A DNA stretch of 62,814 nt from Pseudoalteromonas holothuriae (GCF_945859825.1 NZ_CAMAPC010000025.1:1-62814); one strand, 5' to 3'; shown: positions 17,705 to 27,741, numbered from the stretch's first letter. Numbers and translations: made by a program. The notes: generated from the letters alone by a model not told the origin.

Positions 17705-19763
17705 TGTTAAGCTCTTTGTTGTTTTGCTTTTTCAAAAACTCTTCGTATGTAGGTGGCAATACCAGTGCATCATTCCACTCTGGCAATACTGGCGTTTCTT
17801 CAAACGGCATCAAATCAATTCCATCTTCTTGCTGAAGCTCTTGCTCGGTACGAATAAAGTTATATTTCGAGTGGCTTAAGTCATTCATACTGCGGCTATC
17901 ACGAATAATGGTGGCGCGAATAAATACCAACAAGTTAGTTTTACGCTTAGTTGTGCTGGTCGATTTAAACAGGTGACCTAGTACTGGAATATCTCCTAAC
18001 AATGGGACTTTAGAGACACTTTCTTGCACGTTCTCATCTATCAGACCACCTAAAATAACCATACCGCCGTCATCAGCAATCACTGTGGTATTAATCGCCC
18101 GCTTATTCACCGATATATCCACGGCGGTTGCGCCACTTACGCTAGATACTTCTTGCTCAATTGTAAGCTGTACCGCGCTACCATCATTGATTTGTGGGGT
18201 AACTTTTAGCTTAATACCCACCTCTTGACGGTCAACCGTTTGGAACGGATTCGAGTTATTGTCACCTGAAGTTGAACCAGTAATGATTGGTACTTCTTGA
18301 CCAACTATCATCGACGCTTCTTCGTTATCCATGGTCGTTACTGAAGGCGTGGCTAAAATATTTGACTTAGTATCGGTTGAGATCGCTTGCACAATCGCAC
18401 CCCAGTCATTTTTAACAATCCCCATAGCTAAACCATTTACACCGCCAAGTAACTGACCTAATGGGCCTAAGTCGCCTTCGATTGTCTCAGTGTATTCAGT
18501 TGCATTACCTGTATCGGAGCCAATGACATTCTTTTTAACATCTTTATCTCTAGCTTGCTGTGCCGCAACAGCTAAAGAGCCAACAGGAACTGTGTTGCCA
18601 TTATTAAACTGCAGCATACCGCCTTTTTCAGAGATCCATTGCAAGCCAAAGTTAATGCCGTCACCTTCAAATACTTCAACGACAATTGCCTCTACTAACA
18701 CCTGCGCACGGCGAATATCTAATTTTTCAATTACTTGAGTTAGGGAGCGCATCGTATCGGGCTGCGCGGTAATAACCAGTGAGTTTGAATCTGAGTGTGC
18801 TTCAATGCTGGTTTCATTTTTATTGCTGCGACTACGTGATTTTGTATTACCACCTTGCGCATCTTCTTGTAGAGTCTTGCTCACGCCTTGTAGAACTTTT
18901 ACTAAATCTTCCGCTTTAGCGTAATTGAGGTAAAATACCTTGGTATTACCTTGATTCTCTAGTTCGTTGTCTAGTCGTTTAATTAATTCTGTCGCACGGC
19001 TACGCGCCTGAGACTCGCCACTCACAATCACACTATTTGTACGGCTATCAGCCACAACCTTAGGTATCAAAAAGTCAGGAATGGCACCCTTGCCGCTATC
19101 TTTATAGATACTTTCAACCACAGATACCACGTCATCAGCGGTTGCATGGTTAAGTTTTACAATATCAACGCGTTTATCACCCGCTTGGTCTACCGATTTA
19201 ATAATATCAACTAAACGGTTCACAGATGCCGCATGACCTGTCAACATCATAACATTGGCAGAATTGAGGTTAGTAACGTGACCTCCATCTTTTTGGTCGC
19301 TAAATTGACGAATGAGTGGACCAAGCTCCTGTACGCTTACATTCCTAACTCGAACTACGCGGGTGATCATCACATCGCCATTACCCGCTTCTTCATCTTC
19401 AACTAAAGGTACATTACCTTTTTTGCCATCTGAACTGCGTACAACTTTTAAGACACCGCTGTCCATTTCTGTCACTGAGTAGCCGTACACTTCAAGCACG
19501 TTTAAAAAAAACTGATAATACAGCGACTCATCCATTAACTCATAACTGCGTACGTTGATATTGCCACGCACGTTAGGATCAATGATGATGGTTTTATTTA
19601 GATTTTTGCCAACAATATTAATAAACTCATTAATATCAGTGCCTTTGAAGTTGGCAGCATACTCAACAGCAGACACAGAAAGCGACAAACCAGCTGCAAA
19701 CATCAGAGCTGCATATCTAGCTAACCCTTTTTTGATTTTTGTGAGGTGTAGCTTATTACCCAT
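17694..19763 (-). CDS. gspD: Type II secretion secretin D
   Basis: 689-residue outer-membrane secretin. Signal peptide about 1-32, then the N0 domain (VEYAANFKGTDINEFI), N1-N3 domains and the C-terminal secretin barrel with the VPLLGDIPVLGHLF segment. A Ser/Asn/Lys-rich loop at about 303-320 interrupts N3, as in other Alteromonadales GspD. No pilotin (GspS) or GspAB pair is encoded here, so its targeting factor must be elsewhere. Confidence 0.96.
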   Translation of the reverse strand: MGNKLHLTKIKKGLARYAALMFAAGLSLSVSAVEYAANFKGTDINEFINIVGKNLNKTIIIDPNVRGNINVRSYELMDESLYYQFFLNVLEVYGYSVTEMDSGVLKVVRSSDGKKGNVPLVEDEEAGNGDVMITRVVRVRNVSVQELGPLIRQFSDQKDGGHVTNLNSANVMMLTGHAASVNRLVDIIKSVDQAGDKRVDIVKLNHATADDVVSVVESIYKDSGKGAIPDFLIPKVVADSRTNSVIVSGESQARSRATELIKRLDNELENQGNTKVFYLNYAKAEDLVKVLQGVSKTLQEDAQGGNTKSRSRSNKNETSIEAHSDSNSLVITAQPDTMRSLTQVIEKLDIRRAQVLVEAIVVEVFEGDGINFGLQWISEKGGMLQFNNGNTVPVGSLAVAAQQARDKDVKKNVIGSDTGNATEYTETIEGDLGPLGQLLGGVNGLAMGIVKNDWGAIVQAISTDTKSNILATPSVTTMDNEEASMIVGQEVPIITGSTSGDNNSNPFQTVDRQEVGIKLKVTPQINDGSAVQLTIEQEVSSVSGATAVDISVNKRAINTTVIADDGGMVILGGLIDENVQESVSKVPLLGDIPVLGHLFKSTSTTKRKTNLLVFIRATIIRDSRSMNDLSHSKYNFIRTEQELQQEDGIDLMPFEETPVLPEWNDALVLPPTYEEFLKKQNNKELNNDD

Positions 19764-19790
19764 TATTTTTAAACTCCAAATTTAGTATCA

Positions 19791-20675
19791 TTACAGGCTA
19801 AATTGCACGCTCATGACTTGACCATCACGTTCTACCGTAATAGTGGCATCTGTGCTATTTCTTAGCTCATTCATAGCTGACATGGCCTGTTTCATATCCG
19901 TGAGTTGATAGCCATTAATAGCAACGGCTAAATCATTATTTTTCAATCCCATTTTATTAAACAGAGCGGGGTCTTTGCCCGGGCTCAAACGGTAACCCAT
20001 TAGCTGCCCTGCACTTCGAAATGGCGTAATGCGAATATAATCGAGCAATTTGCCAGGGTCTTTGAGTAACGCTTCTTTTTGCTCGGCCAATTCTCTAGGA
20101 ATTGTACGTACGAGACTCGACTGCTTAGCCGGTGCTTTAGTTGTAATTGGCATGGCAACATTCTTTGAGAACTCAAGGCCATCGAGCATTAACGTCTCAA
20201 AACGGCCACTAACATCCAAAATGACTCTATCTGGTAAAACTTGCGCAAGCTTAGCACGAGTACCCTCAATTGCTTGACGCACTTCATAGGTTGATTGTCG
20301 GCCTTGAGATTCAATAATAGCAAGTCCAGCACTGTCATCTAAACTGACTGCTACAATACCCGTTAAACGCACATTAAGTGCTGTTTGTGGTGCATCAGAG
20401 ATGATTGTTTTTGGCTTATCAACAGGCTTACTTTGCGCGTTACCAAATAAGTTTTGTTTGATGATGGCTTGGCTACCTGCTGCAGAGCTACTTGATGCAT
20501 AAACTGAAGACATAGAAGGCAAAGATTGTGTTATTGGCTGTGGCCACACCAACCAAAACATGTGTGACAATAAATAAGCAATATAAACAACAGCCAAATA
20601 AACCACCATGCGACTAAGTTTTGCATGAGGCAGCGCGAGCAATGTTTTTTGTAACTGTTGTAATTGTAATTCCAT
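19791..20675 (-). CDS. gspC: Type II secretion protein C
   Basis: 294 residues. First gene of the gsp operon. One inner-membrane helix (about 25-45), then the periplasmic homology region (about 95-165) that contacts the secretin, and a C-terminal PDZ domain (about 200-294; GLKNNDLAVAINGYQ) implicated in substrate choice. The 208-bp region upstream is shared with the divergent hslR. Confidence 0.93.
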   Translation of the reverse strand: MELQLQQLQKTLLALPHAKLSRMVVYLAVVYIAYLLSHMFWLVWPQPITQSLPSMSSVYASSSSAAGSQAIIKQNLFGNAQSKPVDKPKTIISDAPQTALNVRLTGIVAVSLDDSAGLAIIESQGRQSTYEVRQAIEGTRAKLAQVLPDRVILDVSGRFETLMLDGLEFSKNVAMPITTKAPAKQSSLVRTIPRELAEQKEALLKDPGKLLDYIRITPFRSAGQLMGYRLSPGKDPALFNKMGLKNNDLAVAINGYQLTDMKQAMSAMNELRNSTDATITVERDGQVMSVQFSL

Positions 20676-20883
20676 ATCCGTCTTTTCTTATTCTGTTGAG
20701 CGGCAAGTGTACCTTAATCAGTATAAATACAACAAGCACGCTAATATGACAGTTTGCTTTCGCCGTAATCTATCGGCTAACCCTTTGAACACAGCATAGA
20801 GCAAGAGTTCCACACGCTTTTTTTAAACGAGGAAATATGCTAAATTTATTGCATTATTACACGTTCTTTATGGTTAATAAATT
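20676..20883. promoter_or_regulatory. Divergent promoter region gspC / hslR
   Basis: Non-coding stretch between two divergent transcription units. A TATACT -10-like element for gspC is visible on the minus strand but without a good -35. I see no convincing sigma-32 box for hslR. Confidence 0.5.
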
Positions 20884-21294
20884 GTGACTAAAAAAGCCCC
20901 CGAAAAACCCAATCAAAATGAGGCCATTAGGCTTGATAAATGGTTATGGGCAGCTCGTTTTTACAAGACTCGAGCACTCGCTCGAGAAATGATACAAGGG
21001 GGTAAAGTACACTATAACGGGCAACGCTGTAAACCCAGTAAATTAGTTGGGCTTGGAGCCAAGGTTAAGCTAGCACAGGGGGTTGACGAAAAAGAGGTGA
21101 CTATTTTAGTGTTACTCGACAAACGACAAGCCGCACCAATTGCAGAGCAATCATACCTTGAATCGGAACAAAGTATACAAAAGCGCGAGCAAAATGCAAT
21201 AGCGCGAAAAAATAACAGCTTCTTTGCACCACATCCTGTTAACAAGCCGGATAAGAAGCAAAGACGTGAATTACTTAAATTGAAGTCAAGCTAG
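20884..21294 (+). CDS. hslR: Heat-shock protein 15 (S4-domain ribosome-rescue factor)
   Basis: 136 residues starting with GTG. The S4 RNA-binding domain (RLDKWLWAARFYKTRALA from about 17) is nearly identical to E. coli Hsp15, which binds stalled 50S subunits carrying peptidyl-tRNA. The basic C-terminal tail (KPDKKQRRELLKLK) is also typical. hslO follows 14 bp later, so this is the conserved hslR-hslO heat-shock pair. Confidence 0.95.
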   Translation: MTKKAPEKPNQNEAIRLDKWLWAARFYKTRALAREMIQGGKVHYNGQRCKPSKLVGLGAKVKLAQGVDEKEVTILVLLDKRQAAPIAEQSYLESEQSIQKREQNAIARKNNSFFAPHPVNKPDKKQRRELLKLKSS

Positions 21295-21308
21295 CTAGGA
21301 TTTTATAA

Positions 21309-22154
21309 ATGCAACCTGATTTACTACACCGTTATATTTTCGAAAAACTCGATTTACGCGGCGAGTTGGTACAAATCGATCACACCTTTAACGAGATCAT
21401 TACTGGTCATAACTATCCACAAGCAGTGCAAGCTTTACTTGGCGAGTTATTGGTCGCGACTAGTTTATTAACAGCAACATTAAAATTTGAAGGTGATATT
21501 GCTGTGCAATTGCAAGGTGATGGACCCGTTAAGTATGCTGTTATCAATGGCGACCACAAACAGAACATGCGAGGCGTGGCTAGATTACAAGGTGAAGTAA
21601 CAGGGTCATCTATTCCTCAGCTGCTCGGTAAAGGGTATATGGTGATCACCATCACACCAATTAAAGGAGAGCGCTATCAGGGTATCGTTCCTTTGGCATC
21701 AGACTCGCTTGCGGCATGTTTAGAAGATTACTTTACCCAATCAGAACAGCTGAAAACGCGTTTGTGGTTTGCCACCCGCACACAAGAGAAGCGTGTGAAA
21801 GCATCAGGCTTGTTTTTACAAGTGCTCCCTGTTGATAAAGAAAAGTCTGTAGAAGATTTCACTCATTTAGAAGCACTGAGCGACACCATCAAAGATGAAG
21901 AGTTATTAGACTTAGATGCACAAACAATACTGACGCGTTTATATCATGAAGATAACCCCCAGTTATTTGAACCGCAAGAAATAAACTTCGTGTGTGGTTG
22001 TAGCCGCGAAAAAACCATTAATGCTTTAGTTAATGTAGGCCAACCAGCGTTACTCGCTGATATAGAAAAGCAAGGTGAAATCAATATTAGCTGTCATTAT
22101 TGTTTAAAAAACTACACCTTTAACGAAAGTGATGTTAAGGCAATTTTTAATTAA
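21309..22154 (+). CDS. hslO: Redox-regulated chaperonin Hsp33
   Basis: 281-residue cytoplasmic holdase activated by oxidation. The C-terminal zinc/redox switch is intact: CGC followed about 30 residues later by CHYC. When oxidised these form disulfides and expose the binding surface. In operon with hslR and upstream of pckA, the same neighbourhood as in E. coli. Confidence 0.96.
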   Translation: MQPDLLHRYIFEKLDLRGELVQIDHTFNEIITGHNYPQAVQALLGELLVATSLLTATLKFEGDIAVQLQGDGPVKYAVINGDHKQNMRGVARLQGEVTGSSIPQLLGKGYMVITITPIKGERYQGIVPLASDSLAACLEDYFTQSEQLKTRLWFATRTQEKRVKASGLFLQVLPVDKEKSVEDFTHLEALSDTIKDEELLDLDAQTILTRLYHEDNPQLFEPQEINFVCGCSREKTINALVNVGQPALLADIEKQGEINISCHYCLKNYTFNESDVKAIFN

Positions 22155-22185
22155 ATTAGCCTTAGCGGATGTTTCTAATATCAAG

Positions 22186-22207
22186 CCGTCAAAATGACGG
22201 TTTTTTT
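22186..22207 (+). terminator. Terminator of hslR-hslO
   Basis: Arms CCGTCA and TGACGG around AAA, then seven T residues. Confidence 0.88.
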
Positions 22208-22219
22208 GTTGTTAAAAAA

Positions 22220-22265
22220 TGACACCGGTATCACTATTTCAATAATTTTCATGACACCGGTATCA
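22220..22265. promoter_or_regulatory. Two identical palindromic operator-like sites upstream of pckA
   Basis: TGACACCGGTATCA occurs at 22220-22233 and again at 22252-22265. Each is a near-perfect even-length palindrome with a central CG, the form of LacI-family operators. The centres are 32 bp apart, about three helical turns, which suits two dimers or a tetramer on one face. They lie between the hslO terminator and pckA. The regulator is not encoded in the window; LacI-type control is an inference. Confidence 0.6.
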
Positions 22266-22416
22266 TTGAAATTATTTAAGTTTTTTGACATTTTTATGCC
22301 TTTTTAGCGCCTTCAAAAGCTCGAATATATCAAAGCCATCTGTTACTATAATTTCAGCTTAAAGTTAGTCAGAACTTCAGAGCTATCCCGTTCAATTCTC
22401 ACATTTAGGTAATAAC

Positions 22417-23955
22417 ATGACTTCAAGCGCTACTCGTTTTGTCGATTTAACTGCAGCCGAACTTGTCGAACACGCCATTAGCCGTGGCGAAGGCACTTTA
22501 GCCGCAAATGGAGCTTTCGTTGCAAAAACTGGCCGTCGTACAGGTCGTTCACCAAATGACCGATTTATCGTAAAAGAGCCAAGCACTGAGAACGACATCC
22601 AATGGGGCAATGTAAATCGCCCATTCGATGCCGAAAAATTTAATGCTTTGTGGGCTCGTGTTGAAGCACACGTACAAGATAATGACCACTTCGTCTCTCA
22701 CCTTGAAGTGGGTGCCGATCCAGAGCACTACTTACCTGTAGTCGTCACAACCGAAACAGCATGGCACCATATCTTCGCCAAGAACATGTTTATTGAACCT
22801 AGCCGTTACAACGCCTCTGATTTACCGCAATGGCAAGTAATGAATGTACCATCATTTGTCTGTGACCCTGAGCGCGATGGCACAAACAGCGACGGCACTG
22901 TGATCATTAACTTTGCAGAGCGTAAAGTACTGCTTGCAGGTATGCATTACGCTGGAGAAATGAAAAAGTCGATGTTCTCAGTACAGAACTTTCTTTTACC
23001 AGCCAAAGGTGTGTTACCAATGCACTGTAGTGCGAACGTAGGCGAAGCGGGCGATACAGCATTGTTCTTTGGCCTTTCAGGTACTGGTAAAACAACACTA
23101 TCGGCAGACCCTACTCGCTTCCTTATTGGTGATGATGAACATGGTTGGGCGCCTGGCAGTGTATTCAACATTGAAGGCGGCTGTTACGCTAAGTGTATCG
23201 ACCTATCACAAAAGAACGAGCCGGTGATTTGGAACGCTATTAAATTTGGCACTATCTTAGAAAACGTAGTGCTAGATGAAAACCGTTTACCTGATTTCAA
23301 AGATACCAGCCTAACGCAAAACACGCGTGCCGCTTACCCACTTGAGCATGTTGAAAAACGCAAAGTAGAGAACCGTGCTGGTGAGCCAAAAGCTGTTGTT
23401 TTCTTAACTTGTGACGTAAGTGGCGTGTTGCCTCCTGTTTCTGTGTTATCTGAAGAAGCCGCTGCTTATCATTTCTTAAGTGGTTACACCGCAAAAGTTG
23501 GCTCAACAGAAATCGGCTCAACGGCTGATATTGAATCAACCTTCTCAACCTGTTTTGGTGCACCGTTCTTCCCACGTCCAGCTGGCGTTTATGCTGAACT
23601 ACTAATGAAGCGTGTACGTGAATTCGGCGCTAAAGTTTACCTCGTAAATACAGGTTGGACTGGCGGCCCATACGGTATTGGTAAACGTTTTGATATCCCA
23701 ACGACACGTGCTGTTATTGATGCCATCGTATCGGGCAAATTAGCCGGTGTTGAAACCACCCATATCGAGTCACTTAACCTTAATGTGCCTGTCGAAGTGC
23801 CTGGTGTTGAAAGTGCGCTACTTAACCCAATTAATACTTGGGAAGACAAAACAAAGTATGCTGAATATGCGGCAAAACTTGCAGCAGACTTTAAAGAGAA
23901 CTTTGCTAAGTATGATGTGTCAGACGCCATCAAACAGGCTGGTCCTCGCGGCTAA
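22417..23955 (+). CDS. pckA: Phosphoenolpyruvate carboxykinase (ATP)
   Basis: Converts oxaloacetate and ATP to phosphoenolpyruvate, CO2 and ADP, the entry step of gluconeogenesis. 512 residues; P-loop GLSGTGKTT at 219-227, metal/phosphate residues in HGWAPGSVFNIEGG at about 242-255, and RTGRSPNDRF near the N terminus for substrate binding. This is the ATP-type enzyme of bacteria. It is a single-gene unit with its own terminator and paired upstream operator-like sites. Confidence 0.97.
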   Translation: MTSSATRFVDLTAAELVEHAISRGEGTLAANGAFVAKTGRRTGRSPNDRFIVKEPSTENDIQWGNVNRPFDAEKFNALWARVEAHVQDNDHFVSHLEVGADPEHYLPVVVTTETAWHHIFAKNMFIEPSRYNASDLPQWQVMNVPSFVCDPERDGTNSDGTVIINFAERKVLLAGMHYAGEMKKSMFSVQNFLLPAKGVLPMHCSANVGEAGDTALFFGLSGTGKTTLSADPTRFLIGDDEHGWAPGSVFNIEGGCYAKCIDLSQKNEPVIWNAIKFGTILENVVLDENRLPDFKDTSLTQNTRAAYPLEHVEKRKVENRAGEPKAVVFLTCDVSGVLPPVSVLSEEAAAYHFLSGYTAKVGSTEIGSTADIESTFSTCFGAPFFPRPAGVYAELLMKRVREFGAKVYLVNTGWTGGPYGIGKRFDIPTTRAVIDAIVSGKLAGVETTHIESLNLNVPVEVPGVESALLNPINTWEDKTKYAEYAAKLAADFKENFAKYDVSDAIKQAGPRG

Positions 23956-24000
23956 TTAAAACCGTTAGGTAAACCATTCGGTAAACCATTTCCTTTATCA

Positions 24001-24027
24001 AAAGCGCCCCTCGTTGGGCGTTTTTTT
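24001..24027 (+). terminator. Terminator of pckA
   Basis: Stem CGCCC/GGGCG with flanking A and T runs; seven T residues follow. Confidence 0.8.
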
Positions 24028-24078
24028 GTGCCTATTTAGTAGCTTTACGTATGCGACTTTTCAGCAAGAGCTGCTTTC

Positions 24079-24186
24079 ATGATACTACTTGTGGGCCATA
24101 AAAATGCAAAACATGCAGCATTAGCCATACTTGTTTTAATAACGCTCAGCGTAAATGGTAGCAAAGTAGGCACAGATATGGTTTGA
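24079..24186 (+). CDS. Possible 35-residue small ORF upstream of the chemoreceptor
   Basis: ATG-started frame with one hydrophobic stretch (about residues 14-25) and a weak AAGAG-like ribosome site. It ends 34 bp before the receptor's chosen start. It could be a leader, a small membrane protein or chance; there is no other support. Confidence 0.2.
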   Translation: MILLVGHKNAKHAALAILVLITLSVNGSKVGTDMV

Positions 24187-24220
24187 TTACCTTTTGCGCA
24201 TGATAAAAAAAGAACAGAAT

Positions 24221-26251
24221 ATGCTTGAAAATTTATCTTTAAGAAAAAAAATTCTTCTACTCATCGGTGGCACGATTTCTGTACTGCTGATCATCGCGGC
24301 TAGCTACTTTGTTAACCATATCGCAACGCTCTCAAGACAAGGTATTGAACGAGAAGCGCAAAGCTATATCTATGCTGAAAAGCTATCGATGGAATCATTC
24401 TTTGCTCAGTATGGTAAATTGGTAAAATCGTTTATTACCAGTCCACATATTATTGAATTTTTTGAGCAATACGATACTAGAGAAGCTAACTTATCCACTC
24501 TCGATGGTTATGAAAACATCAACAAAGACTTTATCCGCATCAGTAGCAACGATGAAAATGTGTTGTCAGCCTTTTTTGGCTCAGCAAACACTGGGGAGTA
24601 TTTCAAAGAAAATGAACGCACCTCTAAGTTCGCCGATGGCAACCCTTACTACGCCTATAAACGCAGTTGGTGGCAAGATGCATTAAGTCACAACGGCTTA
24701 TATGTTGGCTCTGCTACTGTTGATATAAATACCGGTGCAGTATCAGCCGTTGTTCAACAACCCGTGCGTAACCTTCGTGGGGAGCTTGTTGGCATAGGTG
24801 GCGTAGACTTACAGATTAACCGTATTAGTGCTTTAGTCGAGGAGATTCGCTTTCATGGTCAAGGTTTTGGCTTTTTACTCGACAACGACTTAAAAGTGGT
24901 TCACTTATCAAACCAAACAAACCATGACTTATCCATTACCGATGAAGGTCCCAATGGTAAAGAAGGGTTAGATGCACTAGAGCAGCGCTTTGAAAATACA
25001 CACGGTTTTTCTGAACTAAATCGACAAATTGAAAATAACAAAGCAGGCACTGCTACAGTAACCTTAAAAGGTAAAGAGTACTATGTCGTATTTAACAATG
25101 TGCATTTAGATACGCCTGTTCTTGATTGGCATGTGGGTATTTTAATTCCGGTTAGTTTAATTGAAGAACCTGTACAGCAAGCAGTTATGACCACCATTTC
25201 TTCCGTTGTTGTTATTCTCGCTATTGTCATCGCGATGATCTGGTGGGCAACCCATATGATTGCAAAACCCATTACTACATTAACCCAAATTATGCGTGAC
25301 ATTGCATCTGGCAATGGTGACCTAACCCAACGTATTGATATTAAAAGCCATGATGAAGTAGGTCAACTTGCTCATCATATGAATACTTTTATCGATAAGT
25401 TGCGTGCCATGATGTTAGATACCGCCACGCAAGCATCTCAGTTAGGTAATGCATCAGCTCAATTAAGCGAAGTATCGGCAAATACCAATCATGAAATTCA
25501 ACAAGAAAAACAGCAAGTAGATAGCGTCAGTGCAGCAGTGACCGAAATGGCCGCTACAGTGACCGAGATCTCACGTAATGCGCAAGAAACAAACCAAGCT
25601 GCAGAAACTGTTCAACGTATGACACAAGATGGTGCTACACGTTCAAATCAGGCACAACAGGTGATGATAGAGCTATCCACACACATTGGTGAGGCTGCCA
25701 AAGTTGTATCAGGCCTTGAGCAAGAAACCAGTAACATTGGTGCAGTGATTGATGTGATCAATGGTATTGCCGAGCAAACTAACCTACTAGCCCTGAATGC
25801 GGCAATTGAAGCAGCACGCGCAGGTGAACAAGGTAGAGGCTTTGCAGTAGTTGCAGATGAAGTGCGCTCTTTGGCCAGTCGTACACAAGAGTCTACTGAT
25901 GATATTCGTAATATGATCTCTCGCTTACAACAAATTGCGCAGCAAGCCTCCACTATGATGCGTCAAGGGCAAGACCAAGCACAAGGTACCGTTGAACAAA
26001 CGCAAGGGGTACTAGACTCGCTCACGGAAATAGCAGACTCAGTGATAACTGTGCAAGATCAAAGCCACCAAATTGCTACCTCAACGGAAGAACAAACCGT
26101 CGTGGCTGAAGATATTAACAATAGTCTCAGTACCATAAATGACTTAGTTAATAGCACAGCGCACCATGCGCAAACACTGGCAAGCGAAGCGCACGACCTA
26201 AATAATTTGGCCAAAGCCCTTAACGGTACTGTTAATCAATTCAAACTCTAA
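24221..26251 (+). CDS. Methyl-accepting chemotaxis protein with dCache sensor
   Basis: About 676 residues. An N-terminal membrane segment is followed by a large periplasmic double-Cache domain (about 35-300), a second membrane segment (about 315-340), HAMP, and a cytoplasmic signalling domain with the highly conserved tip containing EQTNLLALNAAIEAARAGE. The sensor has YYAYKRSWW, a TVDINTG turn and GGVDL, which partly match the amino-acid-binding dCache_1 signature (Tyr-Arg-Trp ... Asp). An amino-acid ligand is therefore possible but inferred. I chose the ATG at 24221; a TTG at 24194 and an ATG at 24200 also exist. It is transcribed alone. Confidence 0.93.
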   Translation: MLENLSLRKKILLLIGGTISVLLIIAASYFVNHIATLSRQGIEREAQSYIYAEKLSMESFFAQYGKLVKSFITSPHIIEFFEQYDTREANLSTLDGYENINKDFIRISSNDENVLSAFFGSANTGEYFKENERTSKFADGNPYYAYKRSWWQDALSHNGLYVGSATVDINTGAVSAVVQQPVRNLRGELVGIGGVDLQINRISALVEEIRFHGQGFGFLLDNDLKVVHLSNQTNHDLSITDEGPNGKEGLDALEQRFENTHGFSELNRQIENNKAGTATVTLKGKEYYVVFNNVHLDTPVLDWHVGILIPVSLIEEPVQQAVMTTISSVVVILAIVIAMIWWATHMIAKPITTLTQIMRDIASGNGDLTQRIDIKSHDEVGQLAHHMNTFIDKLRAMMLDTATQASQLGNASAQLSEVSANTNHEIQQEKQQVDSVSAAVTEMAATVTEISRNAQETNQAAETVQRMTQDGATRSNQAQQVMIELSTHIGEAAKVVSGLEQETSNIGAVIDVINGIAEQTNLLALNAAIEAARAGEQGRGFAVVADEVRSLASRTQESTDDIRNMISRLQQIAQQASTMMRQGQDQAQGTVEQTQGVLDSLTEIADSVITVQDQSHQIATSTEEQTVVAEDINNSLSTINDLVNSTAHHAQTLASEAHDLNNLAKALNGTVNQFKL

Positions 26252-26260
26252 AAAGAACAT

Positions 26261-26296
26261 GAGCCGCAAGTAATGCGGCTCGCCGCTTTTTGCGGC
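26261..26296 (+). terminator. Terminator-like double hairpin after the chemoreceptor gene
   Basis: GAGCCGCA/TGCGGCTC with a 5-nt loop is immediately followed by a second hairpin GCCGC-TTTTT-GCGGC. The first stem plus TTTTT fits an intrinsic terminator; the second stem would compete with it. Confidence 0.6.
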
Positions 26297-26370
26297 AGAT
26301 CAATACTCGCTAAGGCAAAACCTTTTACACTATCGCCTTACTAAATAAGTTAACTTAGCGAGTGCGTAGC

Positions 26371-27741
26371 GTGATAAATTTTCCAACATGGGATGACTCC
26401 CTTATCAAAAAGTACAATGTCTCGGGCCCTAGATATACCTCATACCCAACAGCCCTATCTTTAGAGTCAGGCTACAATGCATCTACCTTACGCTCAGCCA
26501 TTAGTACATCAAATAGCCGTGCGCTCTCGCTGTATGTTCATATTCCTTTTTGTCATCAGCTTTGCTATTACTGCGGCTGCAACAAAATAGTAACTCGACA
26601 CCAACACAAAGCAGATACCTATTTAGATAACCTTGAACTAGAAATAAAAGCGCAAGCGCCTTTATTTAAACACTACACTGTTGAGCAACTTCACTTAGGT
26701 GGCGGTACCCCAACATTTTTAACTGCTGTACAAATGACGCGCTTAATTACCTTGTTAGAGCGGCACTTTGTCTTTTCAACCACTGCGCAACGAAGCATTG
26801 AAATAGACCCAAGATCACTTGCCGATAACATGTTGGCTCATTTAAAAGTCATGGGTTTTAATCGCGTTTCATTTGGCGTACAAGACTTTAATGATCAAGT
26901 ACAAGAAGCTGTTAATCGCCCGCAGCATATGGATGATGTGATTGCTTTATTAGAGCATGCTCGTGAACTGGGTTTTAAATCAATCAACGCTGATATGATT
27001 TACGGCCTTCCTCACCAAACACCAGAAAGTTTTGCACATAGCATTAAGAAGTTAATAGCACTTAGCCCCGATAGAGTCTCGGTATTTAACTATGCCCACT
27101 TACCCGATAAATTTGCAGCGCAACGTAAACTAAAAGAAGCGGATATGCCAAGCCCGTGGCAAAAGTTAACGATGTTTAAAAATACCCTTGAGCAAATGAC
27201 AAATGCAGGTTATCAATTTATTGGTATGGACCATTTCGCTAAAAAACAAGATGAGTTAGCTGTTGCTCAAAATCAAGGAAAATTGCATCGCAATTTTCAA
27301 GGCTACACCACTGGTGGTGATTGTGACTTACTTGGATTGGGCGTATCGTCAATCTCACAAATTGGCAATGCCATTTTACAAAATGAAAAAGACTTAAAAG
27401 CCTATTATGATGCTGTTAATCAGCAAGGCTTTGCCATTAACAAAGGCATGCAGCTCACTGGTGAAGACAAATTAAGAGCGGAAGTGATCAAACAGCTTAT
27501 TTGCCATTTTGAGCTAGATATTAATGCCTTTGAAGCACATTATAATATCAATTTTACTACGCACTTTGCAGATGCGCTTACAGCATTAATCCCACTTGCT
27601 GAAGACGGGTTAGTAAAAGTAAATACCAACAAGATTGAAGTGACTCATAAAGGTAACTTGTTCATTCGTATCATTTGTATGTGTTTTGATGCCTATTTAC
27701 AGCAACAACTCAAAACCTCACGTTTTTCACGAGTGATTTAG
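26371..27741 (+). CDS. hemN: Oxygen-independent coproporphyrinogen III oxidase
   Basis: Radical-SAM enzyme of anaerobic haem synthesis, turning coproporphyrinogen III into protoporphyrinogen IX. CxxxCxxC is at residues 61-68 (CHQLCYYC), with a further CGC extension, and GGGTPTFL follows. The start is set at the GTG at 26371, which makes the N terminus align in length with E. coli HemN (YNVSGPRYTSYPTAL near residue 17-31). A GTG at 26362 is possible. No clear FNR site was seen upstream. Confidence 0.94.
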   Translation: MINFPTWDDSLIKKYNVSGPRYTSYPTALSLESGYNASTLRSAISTSNSRALSLYVHIPFCHQLCYYCGCNKIVTRHQHKADTYLDNLELEIKAQAPLFKHYTVEQLHLGGGTPTFLTAVQMTRLITLLERHFVFSTTAQRSIEIDPRSLADNMLAHLKVMGFNRVSFGVQDFNDQVQEAVNRPQHMDDVIALLEHARELGFKSINADMIYGLPHQTPESFAHSIKKLIALSPDRVSVFNYAHLPDKFAAQRKLKEADMPSPWQKLTMFKNTLEQMTNAGYQFIGMDHFAKKQDELAVAQNQGKLHRNFQGYTTGGDCDLLGLGVSSISQIGNAILQNEKDLKAYYDAVNQQGFAINKGMQLTGEDKLRAEVIKQLICHFELDINAFEAHYNINFTTHFADALTALIPLAEDGLVKVNTNKIEVTHKGNLFIRIICMCFDAYLQQQLKTSRFSRVI

